DNA of 8,074 bases from Actinomycetes bacterium (GTDB lineage: Bacteria; Actinomycetota; Actinomycetes; Propionibacteriales; Propionibacteriaceae): the NCBI GenBank assembly GCA_023437345.1, contig JAEZGC010000071.1:1-8074 (forward strand), read 5' to 3'. A program made the translations under genes and the position numbers. The notes under the pieces are model-generated. The model was not told where the DNA came from. It saw only the letters and a program-made list of their open reading frames with translations, and made no database searches. This document shows positions 1 through 6,099 of the stretch, piece by piece. Every line of letters starts with the position of its first letter. Within the stretch, counting starts at the first letter, position 1.

Positions 1-202
1 CTATCGCGTCCGGCCGGGTCTTGCGCGCCACCTTCACTGCCTGCAGCCCGGACGCGGCTGTGGACACCTCCCAGCCTTCGTAGCGCAGCGCCATGCTGAG
101 CAGCTCGGTGAGGCTGGGCTCGTCGTCCACGGTGAGCACCCGGATCGGGGTGCCGTCGGGACGGGTGAGCGGCTCCTGTCCGCTGCGGGTCCGGATCGGC
201 AT
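1..202 (-). CDS. OmpR/PhoP-type response regulator, N-terminal fragment (runs off the left edge)
   Basis: This is the first 67 codons of a two-component response regulator; the rest lies outside the window. After a ~20-residue leader comes the start of a receiver domain: hydrophobic strand RVLTVDDEP with the acidic pair D26-D27 that binds Mg2+, then helix 1 (LTELLSMALRYEGWEV) and the stretch leading to RPDAI. The next residues would carry the phospho-accepting Asp, just off the edge, so neither it nor the DNA-binding domain can be checked. The leader length and the TELLS-LRYEGWEV pattern resemble actinobacterial PhoP/TrcR-like OmpR-family regulators. The ATG at 202 is supported by GGGAGAG a few bases upstream. 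The gene lies 117 bp downstream of, and on the same strand as, the EamA exporter gene, so it may have its own promoter or be the last gene of that unit. A partner kinase would be expected beyond the left edge. Confidence 0.85.
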   Translation of the reverse strand, partial: MPIRTRSGQEPLTRPDGTPIRVLTVDDEPSLTELLSMALRYEGWEVSTAASGLQAVKVARKTRPDAI

Positions 203-319
203 ACCGCTACTCTCCCAGCCGGCCCCGTCGGATCGCTAGGCAATTGCTGTGAGGTTCCTGTGGATCCGGACGAGTTGCGCCGCCCGCAGACCTGGTGCGC
301 CGCGTAGCCCGCGCCGGCC

Positions 320-1222
320 TCAGCGGCGGGGCGTGGTTGTCCCGGTGAGCGCTACCGCACCGCCGATGGCGAGGATGCCGGCGACCTGCCACCCCGACAG
401 CGGCTCGGTCAGCACGATGACCCCCAGCAGCGCGGCGGTGGCCGGCTCGGCGAGGGTGAGCGTGGTCGCGGTGGCTGCCGACAGGTGCCGCAGCCCCTGG
501 CCGAGCAGCAGGTAGGTCACCACGACGGTGGCCACCCCGAGCCACAGCACCACTGCGATCCCGCCCGGCCGGGCGAGCCAGTCGGTGGCGGTGAGCGGCA
601 GCACGGCGGCGGCGAGTACCGCTCCGGTGCCGAGCATCGCGCAGACCGCGGCGGTGGCGTCCCAGCCCCGGGCCAGCACGGCCTTGGTGGCGATGGTGTA
701 CCCGGCGTAGCTCGCCCCCGCGGCGAGCGAGGCGGCCAGGCCGAGCGGGTCGAGCGGGGTTGACGGCGACACCCCGGCGAGCAGGACGAGGCCGACCAGC
801 GCCGCCCCGGTCGCCAGGGCCCACCGCGGACCGGGGGGTCGCCGGAACACGAGCCACTCGAACAGGCCGGCGAACAGCGGGCTGGTGCCCAGCGCTGCGA
901 CGGTGGCCACCGCCACCCCGTTGGCCCGGGTGCCGGCGAAGAACGTCGCCTGGTAGGCCATTACGCAGCCGGCGCCCAGCAGCACCCACCAGGTGGTCGT
1001 GGACCAGCCCGGCAGCCGCAGGCCGGTCCGGCGGAGCCTGCGTACCAGTCCGATCAGGCCGAGCAGGGCGCCGCCGACCAGGAGCCTGGCCGCACCGACC
1101 GACAGCGGCGAGGCGCCCTCGGGGGCGAACGCCTGGGCGGTGCCGGTCGTGCCGTACAGGACGGCGGCAGCCACCACGGCCAGCGCACCGCGCCGGGCGG
1201 CACGCGCTGCGTCGGGTCCCAC
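320..1222 (-). CDS. EamA/DMT-superfamily membrane exporter
   Basis: A 300-residue integral membrane protein of the drug/metabolite transporter superfamily, likely exporting a small metabolite or amino acid across the cytoplasmic membrane; the substrate cannot be read from sequence. It has about ten hydrophobic segments in two EamA repeats: roughly residues 12-32, 40-60, 77-96, 101-125, 134-150 in the first half and 160-182, 190-210, 221-241, 247-272, 277-295 in the second. Typical marks are an early short helix (VVAAAVLYGTTGTAQAF) and LAEPATAALLGVIVLTEPLS (residues 257-276), the conserved Glu-Pro pair pattern of the second repeat. The length is normal. The start is GTG at 1222, directly abutting the TAG stop of acyP (1225-1223), with no convincing Shine-Dalgarno, so translation probably depends on coupling to acyP. 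The 117 bp after its stop hold no clear intrinsic terminator. Confidence 0.88.
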   Translation of the reverse strand: MGPDAARAARRGALAVVAAAVLYGTTGTAQAFAPEGASPLSVGAARLLVGGALLGLIGLVRRLRRTGLRLPGWSTTTWWVLLGAGCVMAYQATFFAGTRANGVAVATVAALGTSPLFAGLFEWLVFRRPPGPRWALATGAALVGLVLLAGVSPSTPLDPLGLAASLAAGASYAGYTIATKAVLARGWDATAAVCAMLGTGAVLAAAVLPLTATDWLARPGGIAVVLWLGVATVVVTYLLLGQGLRHLSAATATTLTLAEPATAALLGVIVLTEPLSGWQVAGILAIGGAVALTGTTTPRR

Positions 1223-1504
1223 CTAGTACGCCCGGAAGCCGGTAGCGCCGGGGACCGGATCGGCCCAGCCCACGGTGTGGCCGGTCACCATCCCGGGGCG
1301 GGCGGTGGTGGTCGGGTACTCGATCAGCCGGCTGATCATGGTGGCGACCTTCTCCAGGTCGCCCTGCACGTCGACCCGGACGGTCCCGTCCTCACGGTTC
1401 GCCGCGTGCCCGACCAGGCCGAGCATCCGGGCCTGGTCGGCGGCCCACCAGCGGAAGCCGACGCCCTGCACCCGCCCGTCGACGGTGATGATCGCGCGGT
1501 GCAT
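1223..1504 (-). CDS. acyP: Acylphosphatase
   Basis: A 93-residue acylphosphatase, a small cytosolic enzyme that hydrolyses the carboxyl-phosphate bond of acyl phosphates. The family signature is clear: GRVQGVGFRWW (residues 10-20), which forms the phosphate-binding loop with catalytic Arg18, and GHAANREDGTVRVDVQG (32-48), with Asn36 at the position of the conserved catalytic Asn. The C-terminal GFRAY is also family-typical, and the length is normal (90-100 residues). The ATG at 1504 gives a standard N-terminus; the reading frame stays open upstream across the MFS gene, but that extension is antisense noise. No Shine-Dalgarno precedes the ATG. Instead a TACGCT -10 box ends 6 nt before it, suggesting a leaderless mRNA. 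The stop directly touches the GTG of the EamA exporter gene, so the two form an operon. A functional link between them is not evident. Confidence 0.93.
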   Translation of the reverse strand: MHRAIITVDGRVQGVGFRWWAADQARMLGLVGHAANREDGTVRVDVQGDLEKVATMISRLIEYPTTTARPGMVTGHTVGWADPVPGATGFRAY

Positions 1505-1510
1505 CAGCAC

Positions 1511-1516
1511 AGCGTA
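1511..1516 (-). promoter_or_regulatory. -10 box of acyP, probable leaderless promoter
   Basis: Read on the minus strand, TACGCT (TANNNT) is followed by six bases (GTGCTG) and then the acyP ATG. An actinobacterial start site 6-7 nt after the -10 would fall on the A of the ATG, and no ribosome-binding site is present, so a leaderless transcript is inferred. No good -35 is visible. Confidence 0.5.
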
Positions 1517-1533
1517 CCGAGCCGCGCCCTGGT

Positions 1534-1554
1534 GGCCGGCCTGGGTCGCCGGCC
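1534..1554. repeat. 7-bp GC inverted repeat in the acyP/MFS divergent region
   Basis: GGCCGGC (1534-1540) and GCCGGCC (1548-1554) form a perfect inverted repeat around a 7-base centre. It lies between the acyP -10 and the MFS promoter region, so an operator for a dimeric regulator is possible. Short palindromes of pure G/C are common at this base composition, so this is weak evidence. Confidence 0.3.
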
Positions 1555-1599
1555 GGCAGGGCACGACCGGGACGTCGGGGAATTGTCGGACGCCTCGTC

Positions 1600-1605
1600 T
1601 ATCGT
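1600..1605 (+). promoter_or_regulatory. Candidate -10 box for the MFS exporter gene
   Basis: TATCGT fits the actinobacterial TANNNT -10 and would start transcription near 1612, leaving a short leader of about 28 nt that holds the GGAGG ribosome-binding site. No acceptable -35 sits 16-18 nt upstream. Two GTCGGAC copies (1585-1591 and 1604-1610, 19 nt apart) flank and overlap the box and could be regulator half-sites, but may be chance. Confidence 0.35.
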
Positions 1606-1639
1606 CGGACAGTCGGTCGGCCACGGCGGGAGGGGGATG

Positions 1640-3037
1640 ATGTCCTCGGCGACAGCTGTGGAGCACAGGCGGCACTTCAACGCCGTGCTGGTGAATACCT
1701 TCATCGCCAACCTGACGACCTCCTTCGTCTGGCTGGCCGTCACCTTCTGGCTCTATCTGGAGACCCGGTCGGTTCTGGTGACCTCGATCTTCGGCGGCGG
1801 CTACATGCTGCTGCTGGCGGTGATGGGCGTGCCGTTCGGGTCGTGGATCGACAGGACCCGCAAGAAGCGGGTGATGGTGCGCGCGCAGTCCGCCACCGCC
1901 GTGCTGTTCGCCGTCGGCCTGGCCGTCTTCCTGGTCGCGCCGCGCGGCGAGCTGCTCACCATCGGCTCGCCGCTGTTCTTCGCCTTCCTGTTGCCGCTGC
2001 TGGCGGGCGCGGTGATGGAGTCGGCCAGGGGGATCGCGCTGGGCACGATAGTGACGCTGCTGGTGCCCGACGCCGAGCGTGCGCAGGCCAATGGCCTGGT
2101 CGGGATCGTGAACGGACTCACGTTCGCGGTCACGTCGGTGTTCGCCGGCCTTGCGGTGGGCCAACTGGGCATCACCTGGTCGCTGGTGATCGCGGTGGTG
2201 CTGACCGTGCTGTCGCTGCTGCACCTGGCGACGGTGAGCATCCCCGAGCCCGAGATCGTCCACGCCGACGGCGCCCCCAAGCCGGTCGACTTCGCCGGGG
2301 CGTGGGGGGCCATCCGGGCGGTGCCGGGCCTGGTCTGGCTGGTCGCCTTCACCACCTTCAACAACCTGCTGGGCGGCGTCTTCCTCGCCCTGATGGACCC
2401 GTACGGGCTGTCGCTGGTGTCGGTGGAGTTCTGGGGCGTGATGTGGGGGGTGCTCAGCTTCGGCTTCCTGGTCGGCGGGGCGTGGGTGTCCCGCAAGGGC
2501 CTGGGGTCGCGCCCCCTGCGGTCGCTCCTGGTGGCCAACCTCGCGATGTGGGTGATCTGTATCGGCTTCACCCTGCGGGAGTCGATCTGGCTGCTTGCGG
2601 TCGGCGTCCTGCTCTACATGGCGATCATCCCGATCGCTGAGGCGGCCGAGCAGACCGTGCTCCAGCGGGTGGTGCCCTTCGACAGGCAGGGCCGGGTGTT
2701 CGGGCTGGCGACCAGCATCGAGATCGCCGCGGCGCCGGTCACCGCCTTCCTCGTCGGGCCGCTGGCCGAGTACCTGCTGATCCCCTACATGAACTCCGAC
2801 GCCGGACGCGGCGCCCTCGGCTGGTTGCTCGGCGAGGGTCAGGCGCGCGGGATCGCTCTGGTGTTCATCCTGTCCGGGGTGGCGGGGCTGCTCATCACCA
2901 TCGTCGCCCTGATCACCCCGCCCTACCGTCAGCTGTCGGACGCCTACGCTGCCGCCGCCCCGCCCGACAGCGCGGGCGCCGGGGAGTCCGGGATCCGTGA
3001 CGAACCCCTTGAGGAGCCCCAGGGCAGGTTCGGCTGA
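1640..3037 (+). CDS. MFS exporter, MFS_3/MefA-like family
   Basis: A 465-residue major facilitator superfamily transporter, predicted to be a proton-driven efflux pump in the cytoplasmic membrane. The N-terminal part has helix 1 (about residues 13-38), helix 2 (about 47-66) and the cytoplasmic 2-3 loop GSWIDRTRKKRVM (from about residue 65), a good match to MFS motif A (GxxxDRxxRR). In the second half, LQRVVPFDRQGRVFGLATS matches the pattern before helix 10 in macrolide-efflux-like MFS_3 proteins. About 12 hydrophobic segments are visible, plus a hydrophilic acidic C-terminal tail. Two ATGs lie at 1637 and 1640; GGAGG at 1629-1633 is only 3 nt from the first but 6 nt from the second, so 1640 is preferred. 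The gene diverges from acyP, and its TGA is 3 nt from the YbaK-like gene's stop on the other strand. Macrolide or drug specificity is family-level inference only. Confidence 0.87.
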   Translation: MSSATAVEHRRHFNAVLVNTFIANLTTSFVWLAVTFWLYLETRSVLVTSIFGGGYMLLLAVMGVPFGSWIDRTRKKRVMVRAQSATAVLFAVGLAVFLVAPRGELLTIGSPLFFAFLLPLLAGAVMESARGIALGTIVTLLVPDAERAQANGLVGIVNGLTFAVTSVFAGLAVGQLGITWSLVIAVVLTVLSLLHLATVSIPEPEIVHADGAPKPVDFAGAWGAIRAVPGLVWLVAFTTFNNLLGGVFLALMDPYGLSLVSVEFWGVMWGVLSFGFLVGGAWVSRKGLGSRPLRSLLVANLAMWVICIGFTLRESIWLLAVGVLLYMAIIPIAEAAEQTVLQRVVPFDRQGRVFGLATSIEIAAAPVTAFLVGPLAEYLLIPYMNSDAGRGALGWLLGEGQARGIALVFILSGVAGLLITIVALITPPYRQLSDAYAAAAPPDSAGAGESGIRDEPLEEPQGRFG

Positions 3038-3040
3038 GCG

Positions 3041-3514
3041 TCAGGGCCCGACCTGCTGCGACACATCGGCCACCGTCGCCCCGAGCGCCGCTATCACGTC
3101 GTCGGCCTGGACCGCGATCGCGAGGCCGTGCTCACCGCCACCCATCGAGATCCGGCGACCGGCAAGGTCGGCGTCGGCCACCACGGGCCAGGCCCGGTTC
3201 GCCCCGAACGGCGTGATCGCGCCCCGCGGGTAGCCGGTCGCGGCCAGCGCGGTGCCGGCGTCCGGCAGGGACAGCCGGCTCACCCCCAGCAGGGCGCGCA
3301 GCTTGGGCCAGGCGATCTCCCGGTCACCGCCGACCAGCACGAAGAGGTAGTCGTCCTCGCCGCGGCGGACCACCATCGTCTTGACGATGTCGGCCGGCGT
3401 CAGCCCTCGCATCTCGGCAGCCTCGGCCAGCGAACGGGCCGGCGGGTGCCGGGTGGCGTGGTGGTCGATCCCGAGGGCACGCAGCGCGGCGACCGCCCTG
3501 GGTTCGGGGCTCAT
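3041..3514 (-). CDS. YbaK/EbsC-family aminoacyl-tRNA deacylase (Cys-tRNA(Pro)-type)
   Basis: A 157-residue single-domain protein of the YbaK/ProRS-INS editing superfamily, which clears mischarged tRNA (classically Cys-tRNA-Pro) in trans in the cytoplasm. Supporting features are the N-terminal RALGIDHHATRHPP strand-turn, the helix ADIVKTMVVRR carrying Lys45 at the position of the catalytic Lys of the family, WPKLRALLGVSRLSLP in the middle, GYPRGAITPFG (residues 94-104), and the C-terminal ISMGGGEHGLAIAV glycine loop. The ATG at 3514 lies one base after the CBS-domain gene's stop (TGA-G-ATG). There is no strong ribosome-binding site, so translational coupling is likely. The exact tRNA substrate could differ from the E. 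coli prototype. The gene converges with the MFS exporter gene, with 3 nt between stops. Confidence 0.87.
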   Translation of the reverse strand: MSPEPRAVAALRALGIDHHATRHPPARSLAEAAEMRGLTPADIVKTMVVRRGEDDYLFVLVGGDREIAWPKLRALLGVSRLSLPDAGTALAATGYPRGAITPFGANRAWPVVADADLAGRRISMGGGEHGLAIAVQADDVIAALGATVADVSQQVGP

Positions 3515-3515
3515 C

Positions 3516-3944
3516 TCACTTGTGGAGGTAGCCCAGCAGGTGGTTGCGCTCGTCGGTGAGCTGGTCGATCCGGTACTTGACCACGTCGCCGATCGAGACG
3601 AGGGCCCGGAGTTCATCGTTGACCACCACCGGCATGTGCCGGATCCGCGAGTAGGTCATCTCGCGCGCCGCGTCCTCGATGGAGTCGGACGGGGCGCAGG
3701 TCTTCACGGTCCTGGTCATGATCTCCGCGACCGCCGCCTCCAGCACAAGGCCACCGGCAGACGCGAGCCGGCGCACCACATCGCGCTCGCTGACGATGCC
3801 GTCGATGTGGCGCCCGTCAGTACTGACGACCACGGCGCCGATGTTGTGCTCGGCGAGCAGGTCGACCAGTTGTCTGACGTTGGCCGACGGCGCGATGGTG
3901 ACGACGTCGGTTCCCTTGGCGCGGACCACATCTTCGATCTTCAT
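3516..3944 (-). CDS. Two-CBS-domain protein
   Basis: A 142-residue protein made almost entirely of a tandem CBS (Bateman) pair: CBS1 about residues 5-60 (TIAPSANVRQLVDLL, IGAVVV, GIVSERDVVRRL) and CBS2 about 73-125 (IMTRTVKTCAPSDSIEDAAREM, RIRHMPVV, LVSIGDVVKYRI). A C-terminal helix follows (RIDQLTDERNHLLGYLH, 125-141), common in stand-alone CBS proteins. Such modules usually bind adenine nucleotides or S-adenosyl ligands and act as energy or ligand sensors; the partner is unknown. It is not the enzyme cystathionine beta-synthase despite lying beside metB. No membrane segment or catalytic domain is attached. The ATG at 3944 has no Shine-Dalgarno but a -10 box six bases upstream, suggesting a leaderless start. 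It is the first gene of the unit with the YbaK-like deacylase. Confidence 0.9.
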   Translation of the reverse strand: MKIEDVVRAKGTDVVTIAPSANVRQLVDLLAEHNIGAVVVSTDGRHIDGIVSERDVVRRLASAGGLVLEAAVAEIMTRTVKTCAPSDSIEDAAREMTYSRIRHMPVVVNDELRALVSIGDVVKYRIDQLTDERNHLLGYLHK

Positions 3945-3950
3945 GGGGTG

Positions 3951-3956
3951 ACCGTA
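3951..3956 (-). promoter_or_regulatory. -10 box of the CBS-domain gene, probable leaderless promoter
   Basis: Minus-strand TACGGT (TANNNT) is followed by CACCCC and then the ATG of the CBS-domain gene: the same six-base spacing as at acyP, again with no ribosome-binding site. This predicts that transcription begins at or next to the start codon. The -35 region is not recognisable. Confidence 0.5.
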
Positions 3957-3999
3957 CCTGCGGCTGCGGGCGGCACGCCAGTGACCTGCCCACGGGTGT

Positions 4000-4005
4000 T
4001 AGGGT
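4000..4005 (+). promoter_or_regulatory. -10 box of metB, probable leaderless promoter
   Basis: TAGGGT ends 8 nt before the metB ATG (4014), and no Shine-Dalgarno lies between, so the transcript probably starts within two bases of the ATG. It stands back to back with the CBS-gene promoter inside a 69-bp divergent spacer, so one bound regulator could affect both. I saw no S-box or SAM riboswitch, and there is no room for one. Confidence 0.45.
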
Positions 4006-4013
4006 CTCCAACC

Positions 4014-5174
4014 ATGACCGAGTCCACTCCCGCGACTCGCGCCGTCCGGGCCGGACTCGCCAGCGACCGGCAGTTCCGCGCCGTGGTACCGCCGGTCCAC
4101 CTGTCGGCCACCTACGCCTTCGACGGCCTGGAACAGCCCGGACCCTACGACTACAGCAGGTCGGCCAACCCGACACGGTCGGTGCTGGCCCGTGCGTTGG
4201 CGGATCTGGAGGGCGGCGCCGATGCGGTGGTCACCGCGTCCGGCATGGCGGCGGTGACAGCCGCCGTGGTCGCGCTGGTCCCCGCCGGTGGACGGGTGGT
4301 CGCCCCGCTGGACTGCTACGGCGGATCGTGGCGGCTGTTCGTCGCGCTCGCCGAGAAGGAGACCTTCCGGCTCGACCTTGTCGACTTGAGCGATCCCGCT
4401 GCAGCGGCGGCAGCCCTGGCCGAGCCCGCCGACCTGGTGTGGGTCGAGACACCGTCCAACCCCTTGCTGCGGATCACCGACATGGCGGCGGTCGCCGGCC
4501 TGGCGCACGCGGCCGGCGCCGCGGTGGTCGCCGACAACACGTTCTGCTCCCCGGTCGTGCAGCGCCCGCTCGCGCAGGGGGCTGACGTGGTGGTGCACTC
4601 GACCACCAAGTACATCAACGGCCACAGCGACGTCGTCGGAGGTGCTGTGGTCGCCGCCGACCCCGCCCGCCACGCCGACCTGCTGTGGTGGGCGAACTGC
4701 CTGGGGCTCACCGGCGGCGCCTTCGACTCCTACCTGACCCTGCGGGGGCTGCGCACCCTCCACCTGCGGATGGCGCGGGCGCAGGCCAACGCCGCCGAGT
4801 TGGCCGGCTTCCTTGCCGGGCACCCGCAGGTGGCGGCCGTCCACTACCCGGGCCTGCCCGGTCACCCCGGCCACGCCCTCGCGGCCGCGCAACAGGACGG
4901 GTTCGGCGCCATGGTGAGCTTCGAACTGGCCGGCACGGCCCAGGTCCGGGCGATGGTCGAAGGGCTGGTGCACTTCTGCCTCGCCGAGTCACTGGGCGGG
5001 GTGGAGTCGCTGGTCTCCCATCCGGCGACCATGACGCATGCCGCGATGCCTGCCGAGGCCCGCCGGGCCGCCGGGATCACCGACGGCCTGCTGCGGCTCA
5101 GCGTCGGGGTGGAGGACGCCGGCGACCTGGTCGCCGACCTTGCCGCCGGGCTGGAGCGGGCAGCCCGGGCCTGA
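4014..5174 (+). CDS. metB: Cystathionine gamma-synthase (PLP enzyme)
   Basis: A 386-residue Cys/Met-metabolism PLP-dependent enzyme. MetB condenses an activated homoserine (O-succinyl- or O-acetyl-) with cysteine to give cystathionine for methionine synthesis in the cytosol. Visible marks are VVPPVHLSATY (24-34), DYSRSANPTR (46-55, with PLP-contacting Tyr47 and Arg49), the TASGMAA loop (74-80), DCYGGSWRLF (100-109), WVETPSNPLL (143-152), ADNTF (173-177), and HSTTKYINGHSDVVGG (195-210) with the PLP-binding Lys199. The C-terminal half has WWANCLGLTGGAFDSYLTLRG and LAESLGGVESLVSHPATMTH. The length equals that recalled for E. coli MetB, and many blocks match it closely. The ATG at 4014 follows a -10 box by 8 nt. 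Cystathionine gamma-lyase or O-acylhomoserine sulfhydrylase activity cannot be excluded from sequence alone. Its TGA shares a TGATCA palindrome with the stop of the convergent proline dehydrogenase gene. Confidence 0.88.
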   Translation: MTESTPATRAVRAGLASDRQFRAVVPPVHLSATYAFDGLEQPGPYDYSRSANPTRSVLARALADLEGGADAVVTASGMAAVTAAVVALVPAGGRVVAPLDCYGGSWRLFVALAEKETFRLDLVDLSDPAAAAAALAEPADLVWVETPSNPLLRITDMAAVAGLAHAAGAAVVADNTFCSPVVQRPLAQGADVVVHSTTKYINGHSDVVGGAVVAADPARHADLLWWANCLGLTGGAFDSYLTLRGLRTLHLRMARAQANAAELAGFLAGHPQVAAVHYPGLPGHPGHALAAAQQDGFGAMVSFELAGTAQVRAMVEGLVHFCLAESLGGVESLVSHPATMTHAAMPAEARRAAGITDGLLRLSVGVEDAGDLVADLAAGLERAARA

Positions 5175-6098
5175 TCAGCGCCCGACCAGCGCCCTCAGGA
5201 AGAACCACAGGTTCGCCGGACGCTCGGCCAGCCGACGGACGAAGTAGCCCCACCAGTCGGTGCCGCACGGCACGTAGACGCGGACCCGGTGCCCGGCCGC
5301 GGCCAGCCTGCGCTGCTCGTCGGTGCGGATGCCGTACAGCATCTGGAACTCGTAGTCGCCGGGCTGGCGTCCGGTCTCCTCGGCCAGCGCAAGGGTGGCA
5401 GCGATCATCTCCGGGTCGTGGGTGGCGATCATCGGGTACCCCTTGCCGCGGAACAGCGTCCGGGCGGCTGCGACGTAGGCGGCGCTGACCTCGGCGCGGT
5501 CGCGCAGCGCCACGCTGGCCGGCTCGTCGTAGGCGCCCTTGCACAGCCGGACGCGGGCGCCGCCGGCGGCGAGCCTGGCCGCGTCGTCGGCGGTCCGGTG
5601 CAGCATCGCCTGCAGGACGAGGCCGACGCCGGGGAAGTCGGCCTGCAGTTGCTCGACCACCGCATGCATCCGGTCGATGGTGGTGTGGTCCTCTGCGTCC
5701 ACGGTCACTGTCGCGCCGACTGTTGCGGCGGCCTCGCAGATGCGGCGGGCGTTGGAGTAGGCGACCGCGTCGCCGCCGGGCAGCGCAGCCCCCAGCGAGG
5801 TGAGCTTCAGCGACACGTCCACGGAGCCGACCAGACCCGCGGCCGGGATGCCGGCCAGCAGGTCGAGGTAGGCCCGGGTGGCCGCCTCGGCCTGCTCGGG
5901 CACCGTGGTGTCCTCACCCAGCACGTCGATGGTGGCGTACCTGCCGTCTTCGGCCAGGCGCTGGGCGGCGACCAGCCCGTCGGCCACCCGCTCGCCGGCG
6001 ATGAACCGGCTCACCACGGCCCGGGTGGGCGGGAACGCGGTAGCGACAGCGCGCAGGCGCTGGTTGCGGGCAGCGCCCAGCAGCAGGGAACGCAGCAT
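5175..6098 (-). CDS. Monofunctional proline dehydrogenase (PutA/PruB type)
   Basis: A 307-residue FAD-dependent proline dehydrogenase, which oxidises L-proline to pyrroline-5-carboxylate, the first step of proline catabolism, usually at the membrane face. The barrel motifs appear in order: VSLKLTSLG (95-103, Lys98), VTVDAEDHT (131-139), VLQAMLHRTADDA (161-173), RLCKGAYDEP (184-193), MIATHDP (223-229), EFQMLYGI (250-257), RVYVPCGTDWWGYFVRRLAER (273-293, with the Arg288-Arg289 pair that binds the substrate carboxylate in this family). The length is that of the stand-alone enzyme, not bifunctional PutA, and no P5C dehydrogenase gene lies in the window. The ATG at 6098 follows the HAD stop by one base (TGA-G-ATG), with GGGGAG 7 nt upstream inside the HAD gene, so the two are co-translated. 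The 3' end abuts metB with no spacer. Confidence 0.93.
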   Translation of the reverse strand: MLRSLLLGAARNQRLRAVATAFPPTRAVVSRFIAGERVADGLVAAQRLAEDGRYATIDVLGEDTTVPEQAEAATRAYLDLLAGIPAAGLVGSVDVSLKLTSLGAALPGGDAVAYSNARRICEAAATVGATVTVDAEDHTTIDRMHAVVEQLQADFPGVGLVLQAMLHRTADDAARLAAGGARVRLCKGAYDEPASVALRDRAEVSAAYVAAARTLFRGKGYPMIATHDPEMIAATLALAEETGRQPGDYEFQMLYGIRTDEQRRLAAAGHRVRVYVPCGTDWWGYFVRRLAERPANLWFFLRALVGR

Positions 6099-6099
6099 C

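Noticed and set aside
203..319. Intrinsic terminator after the EamA exporter gene
   Set aside because: GC-rich short inverted repeats exist but none forms a compact stem followed by a U-tract.
1579..1606. GGAAT before the MFS gene as an ECF promoter
   Set aside because: The nearest GTC is 20 bases away rather than 18 and is not GTT; the TATCGT box is a simpler explanation.
1505..2263. Long minus-strand extension upstream of acyP that would make a 346-residue protein
   Set aside because: It is antisense to the MFS gene, rich in Gln/His/Arg with no fold-like pattern, and only the last 93 residues are a real protein family with its own start signal.
1801..2571. 256-codon minus-strand open frame inside the MFS gene
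   Set aside because: Low-complexity Ser/Thr/Pro/Arg translation typical of antisense frames in GC-rich DNA; the plus-strand frame has clear transporter motifs.
3381..4013. In-frame extension of metB upstream to 3381
   Set aside because: It runs antisense across the CBS-domain and YbaK-like genes; the protein from 4014 aligns end to end with the expected MetB length and has its own -10 box.
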